Translations under genes and position numbers: made by a program
Shown: positions 1 through 7,232 of the stretch, in pieces
Position numbering within the stretch: position 1 is the first letter of the stretch
Layout: the number at the start of each line of letters is the position of its first letter
From: Candidatus Latescibacterota bacterium
Lineage (GTDB): Bacteria > Latescibacterota > UBA2968 > UBA8231
DNA: 9,055 bases
NCBI GenBank assembly: GCA_022825185.1
Contig: JAJDYK010000112.1
Location: forward strand, 1-9,055
Direction of reading: 5' to 3'
Notes under the pieces: model-generated
Seen by the model: the letters and a program-made list of their open reading frames with translations, nothing else
Databases searched by the model: none
What the model was told of the DNA's origin: nothing

Positions 1-2
1 TG

Positions 3-374
3 GCCGAGAGCAGCATCGAGGAGGGCGACGCCCTGCTCTTCAACTACGGCTGGTCCAAGCTGTGGACGGATCCGGAAACCTACAACACCAACCCACCCGG
101 CATCGGCATGGAGGCGAGCGAGTGGATCATCTCCATGAAACCCTCGATGATCGGCTCGGACCAGTGGACCACCGAAGTCGTGCCTGGCCCCGACCCCAAA
201 TTGGTCTTCCCGGTCCACCAGGAACTCATCACCAAGAACGGCATCTTCAACTTGGAGAACATGGTCTTTGAAGAAGTGTTGGCCGACGAGGTGTACGAGT
301 TCCTCTTTATATTCACGCCGACTCGTTTCAAAGGCGGCACGGGATCGCCGGGGCGGCCACTCGCCATCCGCTGA
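3..374 (+). CDS. Cyclase-family (kynurenine formamidase-like) hydrolase, C-terminal part
   Basis: This is the 3' end of a gene that begins before the window; 123 codons remain and end in TGA. The translation begins AESSIEEGDALLFNYGWSK and has the C-terminal half of the putative cyclase family (PF04199): the GDALLF strand, GWSKLW, the PGIG turn, an EWI helix, a buried SDQWTTEVVPG strand, FPVHQELITKNG, LENM, and a final segment ending GSPGRPLAI. Members are metal-dependent amide or lactone hydrolases, such as kynurenine formamidase and isatin hydrolase. The metal-binding HxGTHxD motif of the family would lie in the missing N-terminal part, so catalytic competence cannot be checked. The PhyH oxygenase gene follows 60 bases later in the same direction, with a hairpin between. 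The family call is firm; the substrate is unknown. Confidence 0.85.
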   Translation, partial: AESSIEEGDALLFNYGWSKLWTDPETYNTNPPGIGMEASEWIISMKPSMIGSDQWTTEVVPGPDPKLVFPVHQELITKNGIFNLENMVFEEVLADEVYEFLFIFTPTRFKGGTGSPGRPLAIR

Positions 375-383
375 ACTGGAATG

Positions 384-416
384 GAGAACCCCGCGTCGAA
401 ACGGCGCGGGGTTCTC
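384..416 (+). terminator. Perfect 12-bp GC-rich hairpin between cyclase and PhyH genes
   Basis: GAGAACCCCGCG (384-395) is exactly complementary to CGCGGGGTTCTC (405-416), with a 9-base loop. It begins ten bases after the cyclase stop codon, where an intrinsic terminator would sit. No T-run follows on either strand, so it is not a textbook rho-independent terminator. It could instead stabilise the 3' end of the upstream message or form a structured leader for the next gene. The inverted repeat is read directly from the sequence; the terminator role is inferred from position. Confidence 0.55.
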
Positions 417-434
417 AACTGCCCAAAACCCCCT

Positions 435-1541
435 ATGAACGCATCGAAAGACTCCACTCCAGCCGGTCGCCTGCACGACCTCTTGCGCCCCGAAGTCCTA
501 GCCGCTTTCGATCGTGACTTTTTTGAACGGGAAGGGTACTGGGTCTGGGAAGGCATCTTGACCGACGCCGGGCAACAGTACTGGACGGCCAGCCTGCAGA
601 AATTACAGCGGATGAACGACGCCGTTGTAGTAGGTACTGATTGGGGTGCCATTGACTATGCGAGCCGTGGGCTGCCCGAACCGACACCGGGGCAGACGAC
701 TCCTGAGTTCCTAGCATCCTGTTGCGGCGGTTCGGAGCAAATGCGCTTTATGTCGCCGGAACTCCGCGCCTATATGTACGAACACGGGCTTTTCGGCCCT
801 AGTCCCGCGCCGGTCGCTACGGAATTCGAGTGGCAGGGGATGATGCCCGAGTACTTCCCGCTCGCCTACGACGATTTTATCCTCGACGTCACCACCAGCC
901 ACCCACAGATGATGGAGCTCTTCGGTCAGCTCCTCGGCGAGCGCTTCCTGCTCGACCACTGCCTGATGCTCAACCGGCCGGCGGGATCAAGGGGGCGGCG
1001 CTGGCACGCGCACCCGTATTGCCAAGGGCAGTATGAAATCGAAAGCGAAATCGGCGACGGCCACGCGCTAACTACTCAATTTCTAGCGCAGCAATGCGTC
1101 CGCACCCTGTGCTATCCCGAAGGGATGGGGATCGGCGATGGGGGCGGCGAGTTGGCCGTTATCCCCGGTTCCCACCTCTACCGCATTCCCTATCGGTGGA
1201 ATTCCACGCGGACCGAATACGACGACGAAATGCAGACCAACTGGATAGAAGGCAAAATCCACGCCTTTACCGGCGAACCGTTGCGGATTGAGCGCTTGTC
1301 GCTGCCGCCGGGCAGCATGGTCTCCTTCGTCCACCACATGCCGCATCACGTCGGCCACCGCGACTTGGACGCGCCCACGCGCTGGGGTCTGCTGATGGCC
1401 TACCGGACGCCCGACCCCGAAGCTAGCCCGGTCGAGTGGAACGAAGGGACGCCCGCCCATTGGGCCGAGCGCGTAGAGGCGGAGGACAGGCTCACCACTG
1501 CAATGCGCCGGATATTCGAGGGAGACGATCCCTTGGCTTAG
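435..1541 (+). CDS. Phytanoyl-CoA dioxygenase (PhyH) family protein with HxH in place of HxD
   Basis: This 368-residue protein has the PhyH/2-oxoglutarate, Fe(II) oxygenase layout. It has an N-terminal helical part (FFEREGYWVWEGIL), a first metal motif at W190-H191-A192-H193-P194-Y195, the conserved GGGELAVIPGSHLYRIPY segment, and a distal region with H304, H305 and H308 followed by R316 as likely 2-oxoglutarate anchor. The family norm at the first motif is HxD or HxE; here the acidic ligand position is His. Such enzymes typically hydroxylate small molecules, and the substrate cannot be read here. I start it at 435 because the alternative ATG at 381 would translate the 12-bp hairpin at 384-416. 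Neither start has a convincing Shine-Dalgarno site. The gene lies between the cyclase and the PQQ dehydrogenase, same strand. Family call is strong; start is moderate. Confidence 0.87.
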   Translation: MNASKDSTPAGRLHDLLRPEVLAAFDRDFFEREGYWVWEGILTDAGQQYWTASLQKLQRMNDAVVVGTDWGAIDYASRGLPEPTPGQTTPEFLASCCGGSEQMRFMSPELRAYMYEHGLFGPSPAPVATEFEWQGMMPEYFPLAYDDFILDVTTSHPQMMELFGQLLGERFLLDHCLMLNRPAGSRGRRWHAHPYCQGQYEIESEIGDGHALTTQFLAQQCVRTLCYPEGMGIGDGGGELAVIPGSHLYRIPYRWNSTRTEYDDEMQTNWIEGKIHAFTGEPLRIERLSLPPGSMVSFVHHMPHHVGHRDLDAPTRWGLLMAYRTPDPEASPVEWNEGTPAHWAERVEAEDRLTTAMRRIFEGDDPLA

Positions 1542-1671
1542 AAGGAGAACCTCCACCTTCTATCTAAGAATCGGTCTGCTTCACCGCGCCTTTAGGCGTG
1601 ACAAACCTCTGGCGGCCCTCGCCTATAAAGTCCTATACTATCGCTATACCGCATCCACGAGGAGATACGCC
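1542..1671 (+). promoter_or_regulatory. Leader region of the PQQ dehydrogenase gene
   Basis: This 130-base gap holds two AT-rich hexamers, TATAAA (1624-1629) and TATACT (1634-1639), that could serve as -10 elements. A GTGACA at 1598-1603 lies 20 bases before the first, too far for a standard -35. The small inverted repeat CGCCT-TT-AGGCG spans 1587-1598. The Shine-Dalgarno AGGAG at 1660-1664 is 7 bases before the ATG at 1672 and fixes that start. The ribosome site is convincing; the promoter is only a candidate. Confidence 0.35.
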
Positions 1672-3624
1672 ATGACTCTGCTCCTTGCCCTCGCGCTGTT
1701 CGCTTCGCCGTTGCTGGCCGATTCCACCGGCGAGTGGCGCTCGTACGGCGCGACCGCGGCCAGCACCAAATACGCCCCGTTTGACCAAATCGACGCCACC
1801 AATTTCGCCCAGCTAGAAATCGCCTGGACTTGGGCCTCGGCCGATCAGCCCATTCTCGACGCCCATCCAGAAATCTGGACCATGGTCTTTGAGGGCACGC
1901 CGCTCCAAGTCGGCGACAAACTCTACGTCAGCACCTCGCTCAACCTAGTCGTCGCCCTCGACGCTGCAAGCGGCAAAACAATTTGGACCTACGACCCAGG
2001 TACCTGGAGGTCGGGCACGCCAGCCAACGTCGGCCTAGTCCACCGAGGCGTCTCCTATTGGGAGGACGGCGGCGACCGTCGCATCCTCTTTGGCACTGGC
2101 GACGCCTATCTCATCGCCCTCAACGCCGACACCGGCCAACCCATCCAGAGCTTTGGCGACAACGGCCGCGTCGATTTGACCAAGGGCTTGCGTCGGCCAA
2201 TCGAACGCGAACTCTACGCAGTCACTTCACCGCCGGTCATCTGCGGCGACATCGCCATCGTCGGCGCGGTGGTCCTCGATGCCTTTGCCGTTGGTCGCCC
2301 ACCCGACGAAACCATGCCCCCGGGCGATGTGCGCGGCTTCGACGTGCGCACCGGTGCCCAAAAGTGGGTCTTTGAAACTATCCCCCAAGAAGGGGCCTTC
2401 GGCAACGAGACTTGGGAAGACGGCTCGTGGGAAAACACCGGCAACACCAACGTCTGGACCTTGATGAGCGCCGATCCCGAATTGGGCTACGTCTATTTGC
2501 CGGTGAGCACCCCGACTAACGATTACTACGGCGGGCACCGTCCCGGCGACAACCTCTTCGCCGAGAGCCTCGTCTGCCTGAATGCCGCTACGGGCGAGCG
2601 CGTCTGGCACTTCCAGATCGCCCACCACGGGATGTGGGACTACGATCTGCCGGCCGCGCCCAACCTCGCCGATATCAACGTCGGAGGCCGGGAAATCAAG
2701 GCCGTGGCCCAAGTCACCAAACAAGGCTTCTGCTTCGTCTTCGACCGCCAAACGGGCGAGCCAATCTGGCCCATCGAAGAAAAACCCGTACCGCAATCCG
2801 ACATCCCCGGCGAAAATTCCTCGCCCACCCAACCCATTCCCAGCAAGCCGGCCGCCTTTGAGCGCCAAGGTCTGACCGAGGACGACCTGATCGACTTTAC
2901 CCCGACTCTGCACCAGATGGCCAAGACCATCGCCGACGACTACAGCTACGGCCCGCTCTACGTAGCGCAGACCATGGAGAGCATGGATAAAAAGGGGACG
3001 ATCCTCGTTCCCGGCATTATCGGCGGAGCTAGCTGGGCCGGTGCTGCCGTCGATCCCCACAACGGCATAATCTACATTCCCTCTTATACGTTCCCAGCCG
3101 TGCTGACCCTGACCAAAACCACCGACCCCAACGCTCCCTTCCGCTATACCGGCGGGGTAGAATTCGGTCCCGACGGGCCGCGCGGCCTACCCTTGCTCAA
3201 GCCGCCCTACGGTCGGATCACCGCCATTGATCTCAACACGGGCGAGCACCGCTGGCAGGTTCCCGTGGGCGAGGGGCCGCGCGACCATCCCAGCCTTGCC
3301 CATCTCGACTTGCCGCCCTTGGGCTGGGCGCAGCGCAACTTCCCCATCATCACCGAGAGCTTGCTCTTCGCCGCAACTCAGGCGCAGTGGGACGTGGTCA
3401 ACAACTCGCCCCGAGGCAATGCCGTCGAGGTCAAAATCAATCCCAATGCGCCCTATCTCTGGGCCTTTGACCCAGACGACGGCGCGCTGATAGGCAAAGT
3501 TGAGCTACCGCGCAACGCCTCGGGCCAGCCCATCACCTATATGGCTGGCGGCAAGCAATACATCGCCATCCCCACCGGCGGAGCCGACCAGCCAGCCGAA
3601 CTGGTGGCGCTGAGTCTGCCTTGA
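1672..3624 (+). CDS. Secreted PQQ-dependent dehydrogenase, glucose-dehydrogenase-like
   Basis: This 650-residue quinoprotein probably oxidises a sugar or alcohol in the periplasm using pyrroloquinoline quinone. A short hydrophobic signal peptide (about 1-16, ending SPLLA before DS) lacks basic residues at its start. The mature protein opens with GEWRSYGATAASTKYAP, the usual first motif of this family. It has repeated propeller-blade signatures (VVALDAASGKTIWTY, VCLNAATGERVWHF, ITAIDLNTGEHRWQV, LWAFDPDDGALIG). It also has H318-H319-G-M-W322-D323-Y-D325-LP, the HxxWDYDxP signature of quinoprotein glucose dehydrogenases, and GGASWAGAAVDPHNG from 451. No CxxCH haem motif, no vicinal Cys pair and no N-terminal five-helix membrane domain are present, so it is neither a quinohaemoprotein nor an E. 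coli Gcd-type membrane enzyme. Length fits the soluble GDH-like group. Substrate and electron acceptor are unknown. Confidence 0.9.
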   Translation: MTLLLALALFASPLLADSTGEWRSYGATAASTKYAPFDQIDATNFAQLEIAWTWASADQPILDAHPEIWTMVFEGTPLQVGDKLYVSTSLNLVVALDAASGKTIWTYDPGTWRSGTPANVGLVHRGVSYWEDGGDRRILFGTGDAYLIALNADTGQPIQSFGDNGRVDLTKGLRRPIERELYAVTSPPVICGDIAIVGAVVLDAFAVGRPPDETMPPGDVRGFDVRTGAQKWVFETIPQEGAFGNETWEDGSWENTGNTNVWTLMSADPELGYVYLPVSTPTNDYYGGHRPGDNLFAESLVCLNAATGERVWHFQIAHHGMWDYDLPAAPNLADINVGGREIKAVAQVTKQGFCFVFDRQTGEPIWPIEEKPVPQSDIPGENSSPTQPIPSKPAAFERQGLTEDDLIDFTPTLHQMAKTIADDYSYGPLYVAQTMESMDKKGTILVPGIIGGASWAGAAVDPHNGIIYIPSYTFPAVLTLTKTTDPNAPFRYTGGVEFGPDGPRGLPLLKPPYGRITAIDLNTGEHRWQVPVGEGPRDHPSLAHLDLPPLGWAQRNFPIITESLLFAATQAQWDVVNNSPRGNAVEVKINPNAPYLWAFDPDDGALIGKVELPRNASGQPITYMAGGKQYIAIPTGGADQPAELVALSLP

Positions 3625-3643
3625 TGATGGAAGGAGCGCGCGC

Positions 3644-3775
3644 ATGAATTTGCTATTCCGCCTTGATGCCTCTCTCTGGCCGACCTAGAATCTTTCCACC
3701 AAGACGGATGCGCCACCATGCCCTAGGTTTTCGCTTGATAAGCAGCGACCATCTCCGTCGCCGCTTTAGTTCCCA
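3644..3775 (+). pseudogene. Decayed 5' fragment of a PhyH-family oxygenase gene
   Basis: An AAGGAG site at 3631-3636 precedes ATG 3644, which opens MNLLFRLDAS, like MNSLFRLQAPS at the start of the intact PhyH gene at 7673. One base has been lost near 3675. After it the reading continues in a shifted frame as LADLESFHQDGCATMP, matching ADLDSFHQDGYIFYP in the intact gene. In-frame stops then occur at 3724, 3736 and 3739, with PhyH-like residues (VFA, AATISVAAL) between and after them. A hand alignment over 66 positions gives about 48 identical bases to 7673-7738. The original frame stops at TAG 3686-3688. The rest of the gene is missing and the flippase starts at 3788. The upstream sequences of the two copies differ, so this looks like an old paralogue rather than a fresh duplication. 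Confidence 0.8.
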
Positions 3776-3787
3776 CCGGCCATTTCA

Positions 3788-5053
3788 ATGAACTTTTTTC
3801 GCGGCTTCTCGCTCAACACAACCTGCTCCTTTCTGGTCTTTTCTTTGGGCTTTGTGAACTCGGTCCTGCTGGCCGATCAGCTAGGACCGGAGCACTATGG
3901 CACCCTAAGGCTATGGACCGCGCTCGTCATGCTGGGCGTCCTGTTCTTAGGAGAGTGGCTCAGCAAGGGGAATATTTATGTCGTGGGGCGAGAGCGAGAG
4001 CGGGAGGCCGCGATTAATCACACCTTGTTGTATTGCCTCGTCTTGGGTGCCCTCCTGTTGCTGACGGCCCCTTTCAGCTTGGCACTCGCAAAGGTCTTCG
4101 TGCCCAGTATTACCTTGGTCCAGTGGATTCTGGGCGTTTGCGTGATCGCGTTCACCGTGCTACAGAGGGCGGGTTTGTCCGTCTTTTTAGGCGAAGATCG
4201 GCTCAAGCCCTACGCATTGCTACCCGTAGTCTTCATCGCCATCTATCTCGGCGGCAATCTAGTCCTTTCCCAGCTAGGGTATCTCGAATTGGAACGGGTG
4301 ATGGGGGTGTGGGTAGGAGCAGTAGGGATAACGGGCTTGGCGATTTTTCCCCTATTCTTGTACCGGGGATTTCGCTTTCGGTGGGGAGGGCGACGCGCGC
4401 TTGGGCAAATGCTGCGCATTGGTTCGCGTGGCGAGGTCTGCTTAGTGCTCATGTTTTTGCTGCTCAAGAGCGACCTCTTTTTGATAGAGCGCTTTTTGGG
4501 CGAGAAGGAGGTCGGCGTGTATGGAGTGGCGACGAACTTTACGGACATGGTACAGCGCGTCGCCAACATCGCCTCGGTCATCCTGCTCGCCAAAATAGTG
4601 CGCGGACAAGACGACACGCGGCTCTCCTTGGGCGTGGGCCAAGGCATCTTTGTCTTTTCCCTGCTTTCGGCAGTTGTCTTGATCTTCGGCGGACGCCTAC
4701 TGCTGAGCGTCTTCTTTCCCTTATATCCAGATGCGTACGAGCCTCTTGTTTGGCTGCTGCCCGGCATGTTGTTTTTGGGCTTCGGGGCCGTGTTCAACGC
4801 CAAGCTAATGGGCGAGGGCTATCCCTCCATGACCCTGTGGGCACCCAGTATCGCTTTGGCGGTCAATGTGGCCCTGAATCTATGGTTGATCCCCAAGCTC
4901 GGGCTGCGCGGTGCCGCCTTATCTACTTCGCTCGCGTATGCATTGTGGGGAGTACTGACGGCCTCTTATTACTTGCGTCTAAACCGGCTGAGCTGGCGGG
5001 CCGTCTTCGCGCTGCCCTCTTTTGGGCAAGAGGAAAAGCCTCCGGCGAAGTAA
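3788..5053 (+). CDS. Oligosaccharide flippase-type membrane protein (Wzx/MATE-like fold)
   Basis: This 421-residue polytopic inner-membrane protein has about twelve hydrophobic segments. They lie near residues 10-28, 40-57, 80-102, 108-128, 142-163, 168-191, 212-231, 255-270, 285-308, 319-340, 349-370 and 378-397. The opening SLNTTCSFLVFSLGFVNSVLLADQ-type helix followed by LGPEHYGTLRL is the signature start of the polysaccharide biosynthesis/flippase family (PF01943 or PF13440), which moves lipid-linked glycans or related lipids across the membrane. YGVATNFTDM at mid-protein fits the second half of the fold. Length matches the family. No glycosyltransferase genes are nearby, so the cargo is unknown. 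The start lacks a Shine-Dalgarno site and lies just past the PhyH relic, but a later start would cut into the first helix. Confidence 0.82.
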   Translation: MNFFRGFSLNTTCSFLVFSLGFVNSVLLADQLGPEHYGTLRLWTALVMLGVLFLGEWLSKGNIYVVGREREREAAINHTLLYCLVLGALLLLTAPFSLALAKVFVPSITLVQWILGVCVIAFTVLQRAGLSVFLGEDRLKPYALLPVVFIAIYLGGNLVLSQLGYLELERVMGVWVGAVGITGLAIFPLFLYRGFRFRWGGRRALGQMLRIGSRGEVCLVLMFLLLKSDLFLIERFLGEKEVGVYGVATNFTDMVQRVANIASVILLAKIVRGQDDTRLSLGVGQGIFVFSLLSAVVLIFGGRLLLSVFFPLYPDAYEPLVWLLPGMLFLGFGAVFNAKLMGEGYPSMTLWAPSIALAVNVALNLWLIPKLGLRGAALSTSLAYALWGVLTASYYLRLNRLSWRAVFALPSFGQEEKPPAK

Positions 5054-5067
5054 CCACCATCCGTATG

Positions 5068-5073
5068 AAGGAG
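5068..5073 (+). promoter_or_regulatory. Shine-Dalgarno site of the endonuclease gene
   Basis: AAGGAG lies 13 bases before ATG 5087, longer than the usual 5-9. Two closer ATGs (5065 and 5076) open reading frames of only four codons. The spacing suggests modest translation, and the two mini-frames overlap the leader. Confidence 0.5.
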
Positions 5074-5086
5074 ATATGATCTACAT

Positions 5087-5902
5087 ATGAAGAGCGATTA
5101 CGATAAACCCGCAGCACTTGAACATATATTTAAGCGGAAATACGACTCCGACAATCCGCAACCAGAGATACCGTTTACACGCGATGAAGTAAGAGAAGCG
5201 ATTACCGCGACAGGCGGGAAGGTTCCATCGAACCTGAACAACTTTGTGAAAGATCTTACCCGGTCGGGAAATTCAGACGCGAGGAGTTCTTCTGCCAAGC
5301 AAGCAGGTTATTTTTTGCGAGAAGGAACCCATAGTGGTTCAATGGGTATATTTTTTCAAGACAGCGGTCCTTTCGCAGGGGTAATCTCTATCGCTTGTCC
5401 CTCAGATTTAGCGGCAAAACCCATTAGTACTAAAATCTCTCCTGAGATACTCGACCTTCTGCGTCCCGATGAAGGCGGCCTGTTAGCCGCTATAGAGTAT
5501 GGAGGAATTCTCGACGACTTTTTCGGCGTTCCCAAAGGAACCATAACGCGAGTACAAGCTCCAGTAAAAGTTCAGCCCCATGAACTGGATTGCTTTTTCA
5601 TAATGAAAGAGGGAAATCGCCGAATACCTATTCCCTGTGAGGCAAAATCCAAAGGGAACGATGCGCTCACTCTAAATCAGATCGTGGGGATAGCTGCTGC
5701 AACTCTGCAGCGACTTATGGAAGATGATATGGATTTTACAATTCCATTAGGAACGAAACTCGAAGACAATGGGGATATATTCATCGCAGAATTTCCCAAG
5801 TGCGACTCAAACGATATGTTACAGCTAAACTCAAAACTCGTAGCCTCTTCGGTTGTGAAAAAAGCTCGATATACATTGGTCCCCAAGCCTCCGAAGTGGT
5901 AA
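5087..5902 (+). CDS. Probable Type II restriction endonuclease, PD-(D/E)XK fold
   Basis: This 271-residue soluble protein is AT-richer than the genes to its left. The key evidence is a PD-(D/E)XK-like active site: D168 in HELDCFF, then, after a strand and turn, E185-A-K187 in IPIPCEAKSKGND. The D-x16-ExK spacing fits this nuclease fold, with D and E as magnesium ligands and K as catalytic base. The following LTLNQIVGIAAATLQRL resembles the helix after the ExK strand in endonucleases paired with methyltransferases. The N-terminal part (FTRDEVREAIT, then VPSNLNNFV) may be a DNA-reading domain. It converges with the methyltransferase gene at 5903-7219, and the two stop codons abut. No named enzyme is recognised and the target site is unknown. 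Nuclease role is inferred from motif plus neighbour. Confidence 0.75.
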   Translation: MKSDYDKPAALEHIFKRKYDSDNPQPEIPFTRDEVREAITATGGKVPSNLNNFVKDLTRSGNSDARSSSAKQAGYFLREGTHSGSMGIFFQDSGPFAGVISIACPSDLAAKPISTKISPEILDLLRPDEGGLLAAIEYGGILDDFFGVPKGTITRVQAPVKVQPHELDCFFIMKEGNRRIPIPCEAKSKGNDALTLNQIVGIAAATLQRLMEDDMDFTIPLGTKLEDNGDIFIAEFPKCDSNDMLQLNSKLVASSVVKKARYTLVPKPPKW

Positions 5903-7219
5903 CTAACTGTTCCATCGCAAAAGAACAACCTCTTCGCGTAAATGCTCTTGAGTCGCTGTAGAGAATCGCGTGCGAAATAAGTCAATATCCATTACTTCAT
6001 AGCCAAGCTCTTCCGCTATACTTGCTAAAAGCTCTCCCGTACGAATTAAAATCCTAAAGAAAGAAGCCTGATCTCCGACGACATAAGCAAGCTGGGCACC
6101 CGGTGCTAAAACTCGTTTTAATTCTTCTAAGTGACGCGCCATACCTCCAAAATACAATCTCACTACTCGAGCATAGAGTTTTTCAAATCCCGACGTCTTT
6201 TCCAACTCTATCCGACGAGCCTCTATCCGGTCCGCCAACTCTTGTATGCGTTCATTATCCTCAACCCAGCTCTCGTCTGTATCTGCTTTATACACCGCTC
6301 TAGTATTGGACCGAAGCAATCTCTGCTTTTGTCGGCGCAGATCGGCACGATCATTTATATAACCAAGTAAAACAGATTCAAGACGAGTCGTTCTCGTATA
6401 ATCTTTTTCATTGGGATACGGCGGTGAGGTTATAACAGCATCAAACATCAACGGCTCTAGGCAGGGATCTACGCTGCGGGAGTCCGTAAGTTTTACTAGC
6501 GATGGTACACCTCTGTAACGCTTGATCTGGGTATGGCATAAATCATTAGCCATGTCTTTTATACCCTTTAACCAAGGTGCAATAACCGGAGCATCTTCTT
6601 TCGGCTTTCCAACCCCAACTTCTGGACCAAAGCGCAAATTACTGATACTGTAAACTAGCTGTTTAGCAAGTGCTAGCCTTTCATGTGCAATTAGATGTTT
6701 ATCTGAGTTTTTATTTAAGGTATTTATGAGTGTAAGAGCTTTATGGAGTGGTTTCGGGCTTATGGAGTTTTTGATGAGCAGCGATTCTAATTGGGGAGTT
6801 AAGGGTTTCAGATTCGTTTCTTTGCCGTTGACAAAAGGCTTAAAAATAGGATCGTCTTCGATGCCTTCTTTTTCTAGTTCAGCTTCTACTTCTTCAGCAA
6901 CACCCTTAGCATGTTTAACAAGCTTCTCGGGATCTATATCCCATGCTACCTTAGTTTGAGCGAAGAACTGCACCACAGGATTGGCCTCTAAGCCCGCACT
7001 GGGAATACCATTCTTCTTGCACTCCACCAGGGTTGTTCCCGTACCACAAAATGGATCCAAGACCCAGTGGTGCTTTGTCAAGCCAAACCTTTCGATATAG
7101 CGGCGAACCAAGTGAGGCGGATAGGAAAGAACAAACCGATACCATTCGTGGACGGGCAGATCTTCCTCGTAAATTCGATTTAATTCTTCCCCGGCTTTAG
7201 TTTGCACTGCATATACCAT
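5903..7219 (-). CDS. Site-specific DNA methyltransferase (DPFCGTGTT / TSPPY type)
   Basis: This 438-residue protein is an S-adenosylmethionine-dependent DNA amino-methyltransferase, probably protecting the site cut by the neighbouring endonuclease. Motif I, DPFCGTGTT, is at 55-63 (cofactor binding). Motif IV, TSPPY, is at 265-269 and suggests N4-cytosine rather than N6-adenine modification. The roughly 200 residues between them probably include target recognition. A C-terminal GAQLAYVVGDQASFF strand and helix resembles the end of this family's catalytic fold. HEWYRFVLSYPPHLV just before motif I is also typical. The frame is open upstream to an ATG at 7261, but that overlaps the antitoxin gene. 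The ATG at 7219 follows AAAGG by about 8 bases and sits 13 bases past the antitoxin stop, so I prefer it. Its stop (TAG, 5905-5903) touches the endonuclease stop. Confidence 0.9.
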   Translation of the reverse strand: MVYAVQTKAGEELNRIYEEDLPVHEWYRFVLSYPPHLVRRYIERFGLTKHHWVLDPFCGTGTTLVECKKNGIPSAGLEANPVVQFFAQTKVAWDIDPEKLVKHAKGVAEEVEAELEKEGIEDDPIFKPFVNGKETNLKPLTPQLESLLIKNSISPKPLHKALTLINTLNKNSDKHLIAHERLALAKQLVYSISNLRFGPEVGVGKPKEDAPVIAPWLKGIKDMANDLCHTQIKRYRGVPSLVKLTDSRSVDPCLEPLMFDAVITSPPYPNEKDYTRTTRLESVLLGYINDRADLRRQKQRLLRSNTRAVYKADTDESWVEDNERIQELADRIEARRIELEKTSGFEKLYARVVRLYFGGMARHLEELKRVLAPGAQLAYVVGDQASFFRILIRTGELLASIAEELGYEVMDIDLFRTRFSTATQEHLREEVVLLRWNS

Positions 7220-7232
7220 CTCTCTACCTTTC

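Noticed and set aside
1083..1556. 157-codon minus frame antisense to the first PhyH gene
   Set aside because: No recognisable motif, and it lies almost entirely within a well-supported gene.
1541..1560. Possible hairpin GAAGG...CCTTC after the first PhyH stop, including an AAGGAG
   Set aside because: Only five base pairs with a ten-base loop and no T-run; the AAGGAG has no start codon at a usable distance.
2227..3060. 277-codon minus frame antisense to the PQQ dehydrogenase
   Set aside because: A typical antisense shadow of a GC-rich gene; the + strand protein has strong family motifs throughout.
4033..5079. 348-codon + frame within the flippase gene
   Set aside because: Arg/Ala-rich composition and no membrane pattern; the overlapping frame encodes a coherent twelve-helix flippase.
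5065..5089. Leader resembling the phage T7 gene 10 ribosome site used in expression vectors (GAAGGAGATAT and ACATATG)
   Set aside because: The two matching pieces are split by extra bases, no vector sequence flanks them, and the downstream gene fits its genomic context, so chance similarity of a good ribosome site is more likely than contamination.
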